A DNA stretch of 21,537 bases from Polymyxa betae. Taxonomy: Eukaryota; Endomyxa; Phytomyxea; Plasmodiophorida; Plasmodiophoridae. Positions 1 to 9,635 of this stretch are shown here, in pieces (position 1 is the first letter of the stretch; each line of letters begins with the position of its first letter). The stretch lies in the NCBI GenBank assembly GCA_003693705.1, contig RBZT01000807.1, forward strand, positions 1 through 21,537, written 5' to 3'. Both the position numbers and the translations under genes were made by a program. The notes beneath the pieces were generated by a model. That model was not told the DNA's origin and did not search any database. It saw only the letters and a program-made list of their open reading frames with translations.

Positions 1-554
1 TTGAAAATTGCGCCGGTTCGGACATGATCATTTTATTGATCATTGATAAAAAAATTGGTCAAAAAAAGGAGCGTCATGCAGGCGATTCTTTTTTCAGTGA
101 ACTGAGTTCCTGACTTCCAAAAATTTCTAAGTCTCGAAAAAACTCCGTGAGCCTGACAGAGCGCAGCGCGGCCCCCGGAGCGCTCTGTTTAGTCTCACGC
201 CTCGACCTCTACCATGTCCTCGACTGCTGGGCGCCGATAGAGATCTATGACCTGAAATCAGTCAACATTGTCAACCAGCGATGGGCACCCATCAATAAAC
301 AAAGCTTGGATGATGTCGAGCGCGATGCAATAATTCGACAGGAGCAGCTACACGACCAGACGCCGACCCATGACCACGGGCTCCGTTATCATCTATGATA
401 GTATGATTCAACCGAGGACGACTATCAAGAGGAGGCAACACAGAGGATCGCCGACCATTTCAAGATACTCATCATCATAAAATCGTCCAAAAAGTCATTT
501 AACTTTAACTAACACTTAATTCTAGCTAACTCTACTCTAGCATTACGCTCTCCT
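1..554. other. Left-edge region, no gene recognised
   Basis: A reading frame open from 147 to 398 (+) starts at GTG and has no recognisable domain. It could be a fragment of a decayed element or chance. No splice-joined extension was found. The stretch also holds an 8-bp inverted repeat, listed separately. From about 500 onward the sequence becomes T/C-rich and runs into the decayed zinc-motif gene. Confidence 0.5.
157..187. repeat. GC-rich inverted repeat (hairpin)
   Basis: CAGAGCGC at 157-164 is followed after 15 nt by its perfect reverse complement GCGCTCTG at 180-187. The loop is also GC-rich, in otherwise mixed sequence. It could be an RNA hairpin, a terminator-like structure or part of an old transposon end. 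Nothing identifies which. Confidence 0.5.
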
Positions 555-1242
555 TTGTTAGATCCTTCCTCCCCATTGATTTTGGATCTGGGTTTCACCA
601 GTTTTATCAAACCTTCTAATGTTCCATCTAAAATCAATCATATTTCTTTCCCAGTTTCATCCATTTCTACTACATTTTATAATGTTCCTTCTGTTCCTTT
701 ATTAGTTAATCATATTTTCCTATTCCATCTAATTCTTCTGTTATCAATTCTATTCCATCTCAATCTGTCATTGTTGACAGAGTAGATGATGACGATGAAG
801 AGACATGTTCCATTTTATCTGATGTTTCATTATTGTTGATTATTCTAATGACGATTTGACCGATTTTCCCATTGTTTCTGATATTTCTGTTTCTAATGAC
901 CACGATGACGTTAATCCCGTCGTCGTCGAACCTATTAAGCATCGTTGCTTAGGTCTAACTGCAAGAGGAACCAGATACAAGCAAGAGCAAAATACCGACT
1001 TCTGCTTTTTGCACCAACATCGAGAACTACCAGAAGACATATGTCAAGGCACGAAGAAGGACGGCAATCCCTGCAGATTTATCAAGGCCAAGTTCGGTGA
1101 CTATTGTGGTTTCCATCGACGACGACAAGGACGTCAAGAACATCAACCAAATCCTTCCATCCATCCCAATCACATCAACAGAGACATCAAGAAACTCATT
1201 AAGGATCGCATCCAACCTCCATCCACATATCAAGAAGGTTAG
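555..1242 (+). pseudogene. Decayed gene for a protein with two Cys/His zinc-type motifs
   Basis: Three frames in series look like one former protein: about 555-715 (Ser/Pro/Asn-rich), about 716-837 (Ser-rich then Asp/Glu-rich) and about 838-1242. Each change is consistent with loss of one base in a T-rich run (near 714-718 and 836-840). The last frame carries two copies of a C-x-G-x-T-x-x-G-x-x-C ... C-x-x-H pattern: the first has CLGLT then FCFLH, the second CQGTKKDGNPC then YCGFH. In the first copy the second Cys is Tyr, so one presumed metal ligand is missing. The spacing resembles small zinc-binding motifs found in expanded families of fungi and large viruses. Function is not assigned. 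Base-calling errors in homopolymers are an alternative to true decay, so an intact gene is possible. Confidence 0.5.
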
Positions 1243-1649
1243 TCGAGAGTTTCGAAAGACCTTTTGCCTCTATTTCCTTCATCTTTCAATAATTAATATG
1301 AACCATTCCATTAGAAACGAAACTAGCTGTCATGACAAAAATTTATTGAATATATGAGCTAGTAAATACTCTCGTCGACTACAAATAAAGAAATCAAATA
1401 AAATAATGCATTGTACGATATTATATACATCGTTTGAACCTCAGCCTGATATTGGCAAGCATTAAAAGACAATAAACATAGCACTTGAGTATCAGGTCCA
1501 AGTGGTGTACACGTAGAATCAGCAATGTAGAAGCCAGAGTTGATGCAAATAAAGAGGAAGACATCCTATTAGAGCATTATATACTGATAACACTTGATCA
1601 ATAAAAAAAATAACTGAAAGTTCCGAAATCTGAAAGACTCTCTTGCAAA
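1243..1649. other. Intergenic, AT-rich
   Basis: No coding frame or exon chain was supported here. It presumably holds the 3' end of the decayed upstream gene and the promoter and 5' UTR of the SENP8-like gene. A GTTAGT donor-like site lies at about 1239, but no in-frame downstream exon was found. Confidence 0.5.
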
Positions 1650-2470
1650 ATGTCATGGTTCAGAGGTCCTCTTTGTTATCACAATACTACTTTGCATGAT
1701 TCTGATATAGCACTAACAGCACCATCAGCTTGGTTCAATGACAATCTTATCAGTTAGTGATCGCCTTGATGGTCGCTGGGAGTTATACATCATGATTCAC
1801 AGGCTTCATGTACGATTATTTCACATACGAGAAATTCTCCACTGATTCCAACCGAGTTCAGTTTGTTAATCCAGCTACTGTTTTTGTTATTATGCACGAA
1901 AACGGTAGTCTTCGCCGATCCTTTTATAGACGCTCTAATCATCTCTTTAGATGATGAAGATTTGATTCCTGTTGTTGAATCATTGGAACTCTTCAAATAT
2001 GAAATAAGTATATTCCCAGTCAATAATAGTACCTCGATGATGCAAGCTGGAAGTGGAAGTCATTGGAGTTTGGTTGTATTCCAATCCAGGGCCAATACGT
2101 TCTATCATTTCGACTCAATGAATCAGACAAATCGGTCGTCAGCCAGGCTGCTAGTAAGGCAGATAGACAAGGTTTCTGGCAGCTCCATTCAGCTGATTCT
2201 GAAAGGCGCTCACTGCCCACAACAAGTATTTGCTCTTAAAAGTTGGTTTTATCGATCCGATGAAGTCTAACCGAAATGCCACAGGGAAATACTTACGATT
2301 GCGGCGTTTATGCCGTTGAGATGAGCGACAGAATTGCTGAATGGTATTGCTCAACGAATTCAAAGCCATCAGTACTGGAATTTAACGCAGATATCGAGCC
2401 AAACGATATTCCAAAATGTAGACAATCAGTCCGACAACTTATCGAGAAAATTGCAAATGCTGGTCGATGA
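1650..2470 (+). CDS. SENP8: SENP8/NEDP1-like NEDD8-specific cysteine protease
   Basis: Four exons: 1650-1752, 1803-1904, 1951-2225, 2285-2470, joined by introns of 50, 46 and 59 nt. The product is 221 aa, close to the about 212 aa of human SENP8. Exon 1 carries the family start (a DSDIAL stretch then PSAWFNDNLI) and the first junction continues directly into the next helix. The C48 (Ulp1-fold) catalytic triad is visible: His106 in GSHWSLVVF, Asp123 in YHFDSM and Cys166 in YDCGVY. A Gln just upstream of the Cys (residue 160, at the last exon junction) probably forms the oxyanion hole. Family knowledge: these enzymes mature NEDD8 and remove it from cullins and other targets in cytosol and nucleus. 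The length and lack of an N-terminal extension favour SENP8 over Ulp1 or Ulp2. The start is the first ATG giving the conserved N-terminus. Confidence 0.9.
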
Positions 2471-2538
2471 ATGTTTGAAATAGTGTCGGAACTAAATACT
2501 ATTTTCTTATCCATACAATATCGGTTGAGAGAAAGAGC

Positions 2539-2760
2539 TTATAGATCGCTTTCGGCAGGATCTGCTTCACTGGGTTCCGTTGCCGCTTCTTTTTCCAGTT
2601 CCCGATTGAAGAACTCCCTTGTCTGCTTTCGAGCTCCCATGATCGCCTCAGCCAAACCTTGCAGACAATGACCTTCTTGGTTTGATGAGTTTGTAGCTAC
2701 AATTTTTATATCAAAAACAGGTGACGCTTCTCCGTAAAAGACTTGGCTTGATACAGACAT
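2539..2760 (-). CDS. Small acidic-tailed protein, candidate GON7 subunit of KEOPS
   Basis: A 73-aa reading frame from ATG 2760 to TAA at 2539. The N-terminal half is a beta-like stretch (YGEASPVFDIKIVA), followed by a conserved-looking helix (LQGLAEAIMGARKQTREFF) and an acidic Glu/Asp/Ala-rich tail. This order (short GEY-like strand region, QGL-containing amphipathic helix, disordered acidic tail) resembles animal GON7 (C14orf142), a small largely disordered KEOPS subunit that supports tRNA t6A synthesis with LAGE3/Pcc1. The match is from memory of the family pattern, not a search, and only a few residues are identical. It converges with the SENP8-like gene, with 68 bp between stop codons. 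An in-frame TTG lies upstream (2808), but the ATG at 2760 gives the better N-terminus. Confidence 0.45.
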   Translation of the reverse strand: MSVSSQVFYGEASPVFDIKIVATNSSNQEGHCLQGLAEAIMGARKQTREFFNRELEKEAATEPSEADPAESDL

Positions 2761-2804
2761 GATGAAGAAGGAAAGTGGGCGGCGCTTCGAAAAAAGTGCG
2801 TCAT

Positions 2805-3149
2805 TCAAAAATGTCCAGAGAAAAAGTCAAAAACAAGCTTACCTGAAAAACACTTTGGCTTGAGTGATGAACTGATGGTGCCTTGTATCTCGTGTTGAAG
2901 ATTCAAATGAAATTCCAGGTGATGCTCATAAATTTCCTTGTTAGTGTCGACATCACGGTCTGATCGGTCGATATTCATGATGTCGCAATGGCAGTGTAAT
3001 AAAGAGGTCCCAGGGTTTGTGGCCTGCAATGGGGGATCCCTTTCAATGTCTATGTTACCCGCATTATTTATAATGAATGCCATTAACAAACCAAGTCTGA
3101 ACCCAGAGGTTCTGCATTCGTCTTGGCTAGACAGCCGTCCTGACAGCAT
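2805..3149 (-). CDS. Possible small protein with one hydrophobic segment, uncertain
   Basis: A 114-codon frame starts at ATG 3149. It has a hydrophobic stretch near residues 16-30 (LGLLMAFII region), which could be a signal anchor, then a polar His/Asp-rich stretch with an HCHC cluster. A good donor (CAG|GTAAGC, about 2842) lies inside the frame, so the real exon may end there. However, no acceptor was found that joins it in phase to the GON7-like frame downstream. It lies divergently, 78 bp from the start of the LRR-RhoGAP gene. No family was recognised. It may be a real first exon or a chance frame. Confidence 0.25.
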   Translation of the reverse strand: MLSGRLSSQDECRTSGFRLGLLMAFIINNAGNIDIERDPPLQATNPGTSLLHCHCDIMNIDRSDRDVDTNKEIYEHHLEFHLNLQHEIQGTISSSLKPKCFSGKLVFDFFSGHF

Positions 3150-3227
3150 ATCCTATAGGATGCATTGCTAGTGGCGCGGACACTAAAGGCGTTCAGTGCA
3201 TGGAGGGATGAGTCCCATACCACGCGA

Positions 3228-6200
3228 ATGCAGTCGTCGATGCGGTCGTTGCGATTCGCGTCTCGAATTGCTTCGAAATTCGGGATCATCTCTCGGGAAA
3301 ACGCTTATAACATCATTCCTGAAGAACTGGCTCCCGACAGTTTGGTACTGTGTGATGATATCAGAGTATGGCCAGTATTCCGAATCGAAGCGGCTTCTCA
3401 TTCATTGCATCTAGTTAATTTCCGTAATAGACAACACTTCTGTTTCGCTTGCTAATCTGTCTTCCATTGATGTCGAGTCCGATCCGTTCTATGGATGCCG
3501 GGCGATTCTGTGTTTTAGACAAATCAACAGTGTCTATTCCATGATTCAGCCACCTGCTCTGTAGTTCGGCTTTGATCCGTCACATACATCATCTGATATT
3601 ATTCAGGGATACTCCTCAATTGTATATTGTCGTTGCTGGCAAAGCACATCTTGTTGAAAAATTTGTACATGCGATACACCGGGCAGCTTCTATTTATGAC
3701 CCCGAGGACAGCTTGGTCAGCGTACAGGCTCCGGCGACATGGACTTTAGAACCTGTTACGCTAACGCCAGTTGAAAGATGTGAAGCAATGCATGTCCTGA
3801 TATGCGAATTACTACATTCCCCGATCAGCGGTAAGCCGATTCTGAAACTTCGCAGGCTTCACGGTATGACTATCTTTAGAGCACTTTTTACAACAGATCA
3901 GAGCAGGTTTTGATAAAATGTTCGATGGAGTTCCTACCTTGAACTTGGTGAAGTGTCTTGGTGGACACAAGGCCATTGCCACACAGTCTGCTTTTGAGCT
4001 TCGAAGGGATATTTTTGCGATAGTGTTCTCGCTCTATCGGTCTGCAGCAAATGTATTTCGTGCAGGTAAACTCGTCTGCGGAAGGAGGCGTTTAACTGAT
4101 TCTGTAACAGTCCATGCTTCAAATCTCCCGCTTTCAGAGGACTCGATTGGAGCCCTCATGAGAATTATCGAGCCCTTTAGAATTCTTCATATTGAGTTTA
4201 TTCGCTGTGATATTGACTCCACTGCGTTCTCTCATATTTTGTACCGGCTAGCACGTGCACAGAATAGCAATGTTCGCTCAATTATTTTAACTGGGAATCC
4301 GGTTGGAGATTCGGGAATTGCTTCGATGATTGAGATCTTACCGGCTATTCATCCTAAAATTGAAGTGCTCAAGATTGGTAGATTTGAGCTAAAAACAATG
4401 ATTATGCAAATGACATGATTTAGGTCGAACGGATGCATCGATGAAGTCTGCAGCTGCACTGACTAATTTGCTATGCAATACCCACCTCCGGAAGCTTGAT
4501 ATATCTGGTATGACACTGAACCCGATTAGTGCTGAGGACATCTCTACTGGAATTCGATGCTCTCGATCTTTGGAACATCTCTCGGTTTCACTGGGTGTAG
4601 AGAATGTTCATGTTCTGTTTGAAGGTCTTGCAGAGGCATTCTCACCAAACATGAAAACAATCGTGGCATACGGCACAAGCATAAACTTCAAGGGCGTAGC
4701 AGCATTGGGAAAGTACCTTAGCAAAACGTAAAGATGCCTGCCATGCGTGGTAAATTCATACTTATCTTCATTCAGATCTGTACTTCGTAGTCTGGTCATT
4801 CCAGGAACTGGATTAACCTCGGACCGATTATTCCTCTTGCTTCAATCGATATCCTGCAATAAGAATAGATTTCCTTTGATACTTGACATCTCCAAAAATA
4901 ATCTGAAAGATGGCGTCTCGCAGGCATTTGAAAAACTGATGGGTATGGTGCTTGTTATATATCCGAAACTTCTCTTGAAGGAACATGTTTCTAGACGGTC
5001 GTAATGATGAAAGTGGAATATCAAATCTTGAAGGCGTATTCCTCGGCGCCAATGGCCTTACTGGCTCAGCTTTGGAAAGAACGTGCTCCTATTTAAGGCA
5101 TCTACCTCGATTATCTTTTGTGTCGTTTGATGGTTCCGAATCAACAACTAATTTCATGTAAAAGCTTTTAATGCAGCTACGCCTTTTATTAACATGCGAA
5201 TGTAGGAACAGAACCAAAGATGGTGTCACACTTGCAACTTTTATTTCACAATGTCCACAAATACGGTGTTTATCGGTGCGAAGGGCTTTGGGTGATAAAG
5301 GCGCTCGAGCTTTCAGCAGGAAAATGGTGTCGTTTTCCAGACCGAATAACTGGAGTCTTCAAACGATAGATGTATTTATAATTGTACTATTACTGGAGCG
5401 CTAACCCCAGCTACAGATTTCAGGCAATATTATGGGATCAAAATCCATACAAGCGTTTTGTCAATTTGTTTCCAGTCCTTCCGGGTCAGAGCTGGTGAAC
5501 TTAGATCTTGATGATAACAACTCTAGTGTTGAGCACTACGAGCACTTGAGGGACTGCTTGAAGTTGCATTCAAACGTGTGCGCTATCAACATCATCAACG
5601 ATACCATGGCTTTGCGTGGGAATTTGAAAAATGAAGATGAGCAACATTATTTGAAGGAAGTACTTCGGTGCCTTCAGGTTTTGAGACTTCAATTTTTCTA
5701 TTCGCTATATTGATGAACGGTCCAGGTTATAACTACTGTCAACCAAGCGAGATTGAAAGAAAGGGAAAAGGAAGTCCCTTTTCCTCTCCACCTTTGTCTC
5801 AAAAACATCGTAAGTCTTCGTGACCAACTATTCGATAAATTGGCGCATCCAATACCGTTATCTGATATTCCGTTGTGCACCCGCCGCTCTGTATTTGGTG
5901 TCGATCTACACTTAGTGGCAAGGTTGCTCCTTGGTCAACGTGCTGACATTCATCATATTGATGCCTTTTTTAGCTCTATTCCAGAAGGATACAATGGTCA
6001 TGTGCCTATTGTATTGCAGCTGATCGCAAAAGCAATCGATGATCTAGCAGCGTTTGAAGCCGAAGGAATTTTTCGGATTGCTCCAAATCAGCCTGATCAA
6101 GCACAGGTTCGGTCCTTCCTAGAATATGGAGCGTATCCGAGGTGCAATGATGTTTACGCTGTTGCTGATGTTTGCAAGCAGTGGTAATCGAGCGTAGCTT

Positions 6201-6568
6201 TTTGGATTTGTACGCGTCGATGATGGTATCTCAGGCTCCGAGAACTACCGACAAGGTTGTTTGATGTGTTTCCAGCAAACTCGGTAGCTGCTGTGAAGAC
6301 ACCTGCCGAGGCGAATGTATTGATTCAGTCGATTCCGGATCCTTGGCGCTGCACTATTCGCTATCTACTTGCAATCTGTGCAAAAGTTGTTCAACATTCA
6401 AAATCGAATAAGATGACGGCACAGGCCTTGGCTATCGTATTATCTCCAAATTTAGTGACAGAGCTTCAACTACATCGCGATCAAGCTATTGAGATCCTTA
6501 ACTCGGTTCAAGGATTTCTAGAAAAATCAATTCTTTATACAGTATCTCTGTTACTAGAACCAAAATAA
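3228..6568 (+). CDS. CARMIL-GAP-like protein: PH-like, leucine-rich repeats, RhoGAP
   Basis: Eleven exons: 3228-3365, 3415-3560, 3607-3863, 3907-4377, 4424-4727, 4776-4942, 4995-5157, 5206-5371, 5417-5677, 5726-6183, 6235-6568. Introns are 43 to 52 nt and every junction is in phase; the product is 954 aa. Residues about 40-130 look like the non-canonical PH domain of CARMIL proteins. About 230-690 are LRRs of the ribonuclease-inhibitor/CARMIL type (LRKLDISGM, LQTIDISGN, ELVNLDLDDNN). About 745-945 are a RhoGAP domain with the arginine finger in EGIFRIAPN (Arg808), an LRELP helix and the NKMTAQALAIVLSPNL core. By family it should stimulate GTP hydrolysis on a Rac/Rho GTPase at the cortex and link this to actin assembly. 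No capping-protein-interaction motif or long Pro-rich tail is seen, unlike CARMIL. The start is the first in-frame ATG after a stop; an upstream exon is not excluded. The stop TAA overlaps an AATAAA. Confidence 0.85.
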
Positions 6569-6578
6569 ACTCAGATCC

Positions 6579-7189
6579 TTATTTATCTAAAATGGTTCTA
6601 AATTCTTCTGGTTCTCGTTTGCTTGTCATGGAATGATTTAGAAACACCTCTTTATACAACCTCCTCTGATGTCTGGGAAGCGCCACAATGTGGTCGTACA
6701 GAGCCTGCTCGAATGCTTCTCTATCCGCAAGCAACATGAGCCGAATCAGAGGTGGAAACTGATCTAAATCTGGAATACGATGTGGATTAGACACAGCTTG
6801 CTGTTGACACTAGAAACAGCAAACTTAGGTCAAAGAAAGCGTTCCCCCTATATTCATACATGATCCTTCAGGTGTTTGATCTTGCCAGCGACACCATAAG
6901 TTAAATGTATAACTCGTCGAGCATCATCGCTGACACCGCCATTGGCTCGTTTCAACTTTCTCCATAATTGCATCCCTTCACCGATATGTCTACCGATAGT
7001 TTAGGCAGGAGATCGCAAGGAGCCGTGATGATTCAACCTGCGATTCCGGGCTGCATTCTGTTCTTCCCGATATCGCTGGAATCGGTCCCGGGTTCTCCAT
7101 GTTATGTACCATTGCCCAACTGGATCGAAGAACTTCTGCCCTTCACGTAATAGACGCCGATATAAACCAAGCGGATGAAAATTGGGCAT
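6579..7189 (-). CDS. LYR-motif protein, Cup1-like N-terminal type
   Basis: Three exons on the minus strand (7189-7038, 6989-6860, 6809-6579), introns 48 and 50 nt, 170 aa. Residues 9-11 are the LYR tripeptide in GLYRRLLREGQ, followed by FFDPVGQWYI and an Arg-rich helix. The second part (QLWRKLKRANGG, then a VIHLTYGVAGK stretch) matches the pattern I remember for the Cup1-like LYR subgroup, where a RAN-G and a YG-x-x-GK motif follow the LYR helix. LYR proteins usually act in the mitochondrial matrix, binding acyl carrier protein and helping Fe-S delivery or assembly of respiratory complexes and ribosomes. The exact client cannot be told from sequence. The C-terminal exon is conserved-looking but unassigned. 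Its stop codon is only 10 bp from that of the convergent LRR-RhoGAP gene. Confidence 0.7.
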
Positions 7190-7410
7190 CGCGGATCCCT
7201 CTTCCTATTGCTGTCTCTGTCTTAATACGCAGTTCAGTTCACAATCCCTTCTAGTGATCATGCCTTTCATATCATCTGTCTTGATCAGGATACGTTACAT
7301 ATCTAGCTGATGATTGGGTGCCACCGCCACATTACTCAACTACAGTCTGCTGTGTAGTTACAGACATTCATTTCTCTTCTCTATCTATCTATCTATCTAG
7401 GTGGTTTACC
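7190..7410. promoter_or_regulatory. Shared divergent upstream region (LYR gene and DPCD)
   Basis: The 221 bp separate the start codons of the minus-strand LYR gene and the plus-strand DPCD gene, so both core promoters must lie here or in the 5' exons. No TATA box or other clear element was identified. A CTAT microsatellite sits next to the DPCD start. Confidence 0.4.
7381..7399. repeat. CTAT microsatellite
   Basis: Nearly five tandem copies of the tetranucleotide CTAT end in TCTAG, 12 bp before the ATG of DPCD. The final TAG preceded by pyrimidines could also act as a 3' splice site for a 5' UTR intron. Confidence 0.8.
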
Positions 7411-8136
7411 ATGTCATCCAGACCTGAAGGTGTTACTTCTCAAGATCGCTCATCAGTGCCAGCACAGCCAAAACGGACCGCCGTTATCGCTGGCGGTCGT
7501 CGCAAAATCCATACTACGTTCCCTGATGGTACTGAAATGGTACAGACATGAATTTCAATACCGCATTGCATTCAATTATAATGATGCAGGTGGAAGAGTA
7601 TGACCTCAGAACTAATGACCTTCTGGTACGAAAACGACGAGGACGTTCAATGCTTGGTGCAGTTCAGGATTGGGTCTATACATGTGGTCAACAAATCGTA
7701 CCGGCAACCCAATCTACCGCATCAAACGCCATTATTCGAGAATCGAGCAACTCGGTAGCAATCACAGAGCAAGATAGATAATCAATCTTTACAGTGGTCG
7801 TTTAGCCAGTTTTGGTAAGGAAGGACACGATGACGACCATAGAATTCCGAATCCGGAATCTGTTCTATCCAGCCTCGGTGTATGATGTATCGGTCGATGA
7901 TAGAACTCAGGAGATTGTAGTTCGAACATCAAATAAGAAGTGTGAATGCTCTATGTTAAAAGAATGAACTCTGATATAACCAAAGGTATTTTAAAAGGAT
8001 CCGTATTCCTGAAATAGCCGAAGTTGGAGTGCCACTGAGTGCTCGTTTTCTAACCTGGCAATATGGTAATAATACTTTGTTGCTTGTTTACAGGAAACCT
8101 GTTGCGTTGATGGAAAAGGAAGAAAAGGATAGGTAG
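7411..8136 (+). CDS. DPCD: DPCD, conserved motile-cilium protein
   Basis: Four exons: 7411-7539, 7590-7754, 7806-7939, 7986-8136, introns 50, 51 and 46 nt, 192 aa (human DPCD is about 203). Conserved blocks are in order: GGRRKIHTTFPDGTEM, VEEYD then LLVRKRR, RESSNS then VRKDT, EFRIRNLFYP with SVYDVSVDD, VRTSNKKYFKRIRIPE, and a C-terminal NNTLLLVYRKP. These follow human DPCD block by block. The third-exon boundary (acceptor TTTAG at 7805) was chosen because it restores the RKDT block. DPCD is linked to primary ciliary dyskinesia and to ciliary dynein assembly through association with RUVBL1/2. It has a CS-like fold and is found in ciliated eukaryotes. Its presence implies that this organism builds motile cilia at some stage. 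Confidence 0.93.
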
Positions 8137-8321
8137 GGTTTGCATGCTCGCCCAAATCGAAATACAGCTCTGAAAGTTTGTAGGCAGGAGATACTAAACG
8201 ACCAGACGACTAGCTCACAGGAAGGTCAGAATGCACCTGGAGAATGTAGACAGCAATGAATAGAAAAGAACCATACAATACATGACGATTGTATTGAGTA
8301 CATAGAGAGAGCAATGGTTGC
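8137..8321. other. Convergent 3' intergenic region
   Basis: This 185-bp gap lies between the DPCD stop and the stop of the multi-pass membrane protein. The minus strand has an open frame (8428-8210) and a plausible 48-nt intron (GTATTG...CTCCAG), so the membrane protein could have an alternative or longer 3' end here. The simplest model ends at 8322. Confidence 0.35.
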
Positions 8322-9635
8322 TCAGTCGAACAGATAATCAATATGAGATAATACCATTGATGATAGAAGGACTCCACCACAGATGAAAGGAGCCAAGATA
8401 TGGGCATATGTCGGGTTATCATCTTCATTCATCTCCTTAGCATTCTTCATGAGATAATTGGCGATGAATGGAATCCCGAATGCTAGCAGTGCACTGTGAC
8501 CAAATGTGACAGCTCTCCGGAATGCTCGGTATGTATCTCGAGATGACGCAATCAGAATGAAGGCTCTGAGGACTTTGGCCAATGTCAGAGTCGTCAGTGT
8601 ATATGCCATCGCTTTCAGGCTAACATCATCTTCTGCAATGAACAAGATCATGGAGTTTCCAATAACCTCAATGGCCCGTTGTAGACTGCCTGTTTGGACC
8701 GGTTCAGTAATATCAAGTATTTCAAAGTCATTGAGTTACTTGTAAATGGGGACTCGCGGATGTTGACAGCGAGCTCTTGAACTGCGAAGCCCAGCGAGGC
8801 ATGCAACATCGCAGCTTGGTAAAGGACCTCGTTGGATTTGAACATGAACATTTGGATCAATGCGAGCTTGATGACACCCACAACAGAGAACACGATCAGA
8901 TCACTGCTGATTTTTGTTTCAGCAAAATGGTTCGTTGTCCAACGTCGAATCGGAATCGAGCCAATCAGGAATAAGGCAGAACAACGAGCGAATATCTGCC
9001 AGGTGCCACCAACAGGAAGAATGATTTGTAGGATTTGGTTCTATTGAGCAATGAGTAATCAGCTGTGGGACAGATTTTAAAAAAAGCTGGTACAATTGCA
9101 GGGTTGCTGGCGAATTTGAGAAAGGTCTGTTCCGGATGAATGGCAACCAGAGCATACAGGAAAGCGAGAACCGTGCAAGATGCCAACCACAGCACATCGA
9201 ACGGTAAAGGCAGCTCTTTTTTCTGATCTTTACCAAATCCGAAGCTTTGAATTGATTTTGGTGAGATAGATGTGGATGCATCGACAGTAGCACGGCGACC
9301 CTTAGTCGGTGATTGAGTTCCCTTCATAGCGTGTTATTGACCAAATTTAAGATACAGATTATGCATACCTGGAGAACATCTAACGACGTACTAGAGTCGC
9401 GTTCTTTGGATGATGAGCGAGCTTTTCGTGTTGATCGCTTCTTCGATAATGATCGCCTCTTAGCCACCGATCGTTTACGGGAGCGAGGCTTAGCTAAGGG
9501 TGACATACTGCTACTCGGTAAAGAAGGTCCAGAACTTTGGGATTCAAAACCAGCTGATAACAATGGCGTCAAAGGATCGATTACTGGATGGGTGGAATTC
9601 ATCGAGCCCAAGCGTGATGAACGACGACTTGCCAT
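8322..9635 (-). CDS. Multi-pass membrane protein with Arg/Ser-rich N-terminus
   Basis: Four exons on the minus strand (9635-9369, 9321-9094, 9040-8740, 8689-8322), introns 47, 53 and 50 nt, 387 aa. Residues 1-100 are cytosolic-looking and rich in Arg, Lys and Ser (KPRSRKRSVAKRRSLSKKRS). Six or seven hydrophobic helices follow, including LWLASCTVLAFLYALVAI, a segment around TWQIFARCSALFLIG, LIVFSVVGVIKLALIQMFMF, a helix around LTTLTLAKVLRAFILIA and a last one near HILAPFICGGVLLSSMV. The middle four helices recall TP53I11-type or DoxX-like four-helix proteins, but not well enough to name it. The RS stretch resembles that of nuclear-envelope proteins such as the lamin B receptor, yet the membrane part does not look like a sterol reductase. 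Function unknown. An internal ATG at 9327 lies in the first intron and is unlikely to be the start. Confidence 0.7.

Noticed and set aside
147-398. Left-edge open frame as a gene
   Set aside because: It has only a GTG start, no domain, and no splice partners; kept as unassigned sequence.
2760-2842. Joining the 3149-2805 minus frame to the GON7-like frame as one gene
   Set aside because: The GTAAGC donor leaves phase 1, and no nearby acceptor restores the GON7-like frame without deleting its N-terminus through an unusually long (about 117 nt) intron.
7816-7850. Apparent second intron (GTAAGG...CATAG) inside the third DPCD exon
   Set aside because: It would be only about 28 nt, breaks phase, and removes the conserved VRKDT block of DPCD.
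9325-9327. ATG at 9327 as the start of the multi-pass membrane protein
   Set aside because: It lies within a well-formed 47-nt intron (9322-9368) whose removal joins the upstream RS-rich exon in phase.
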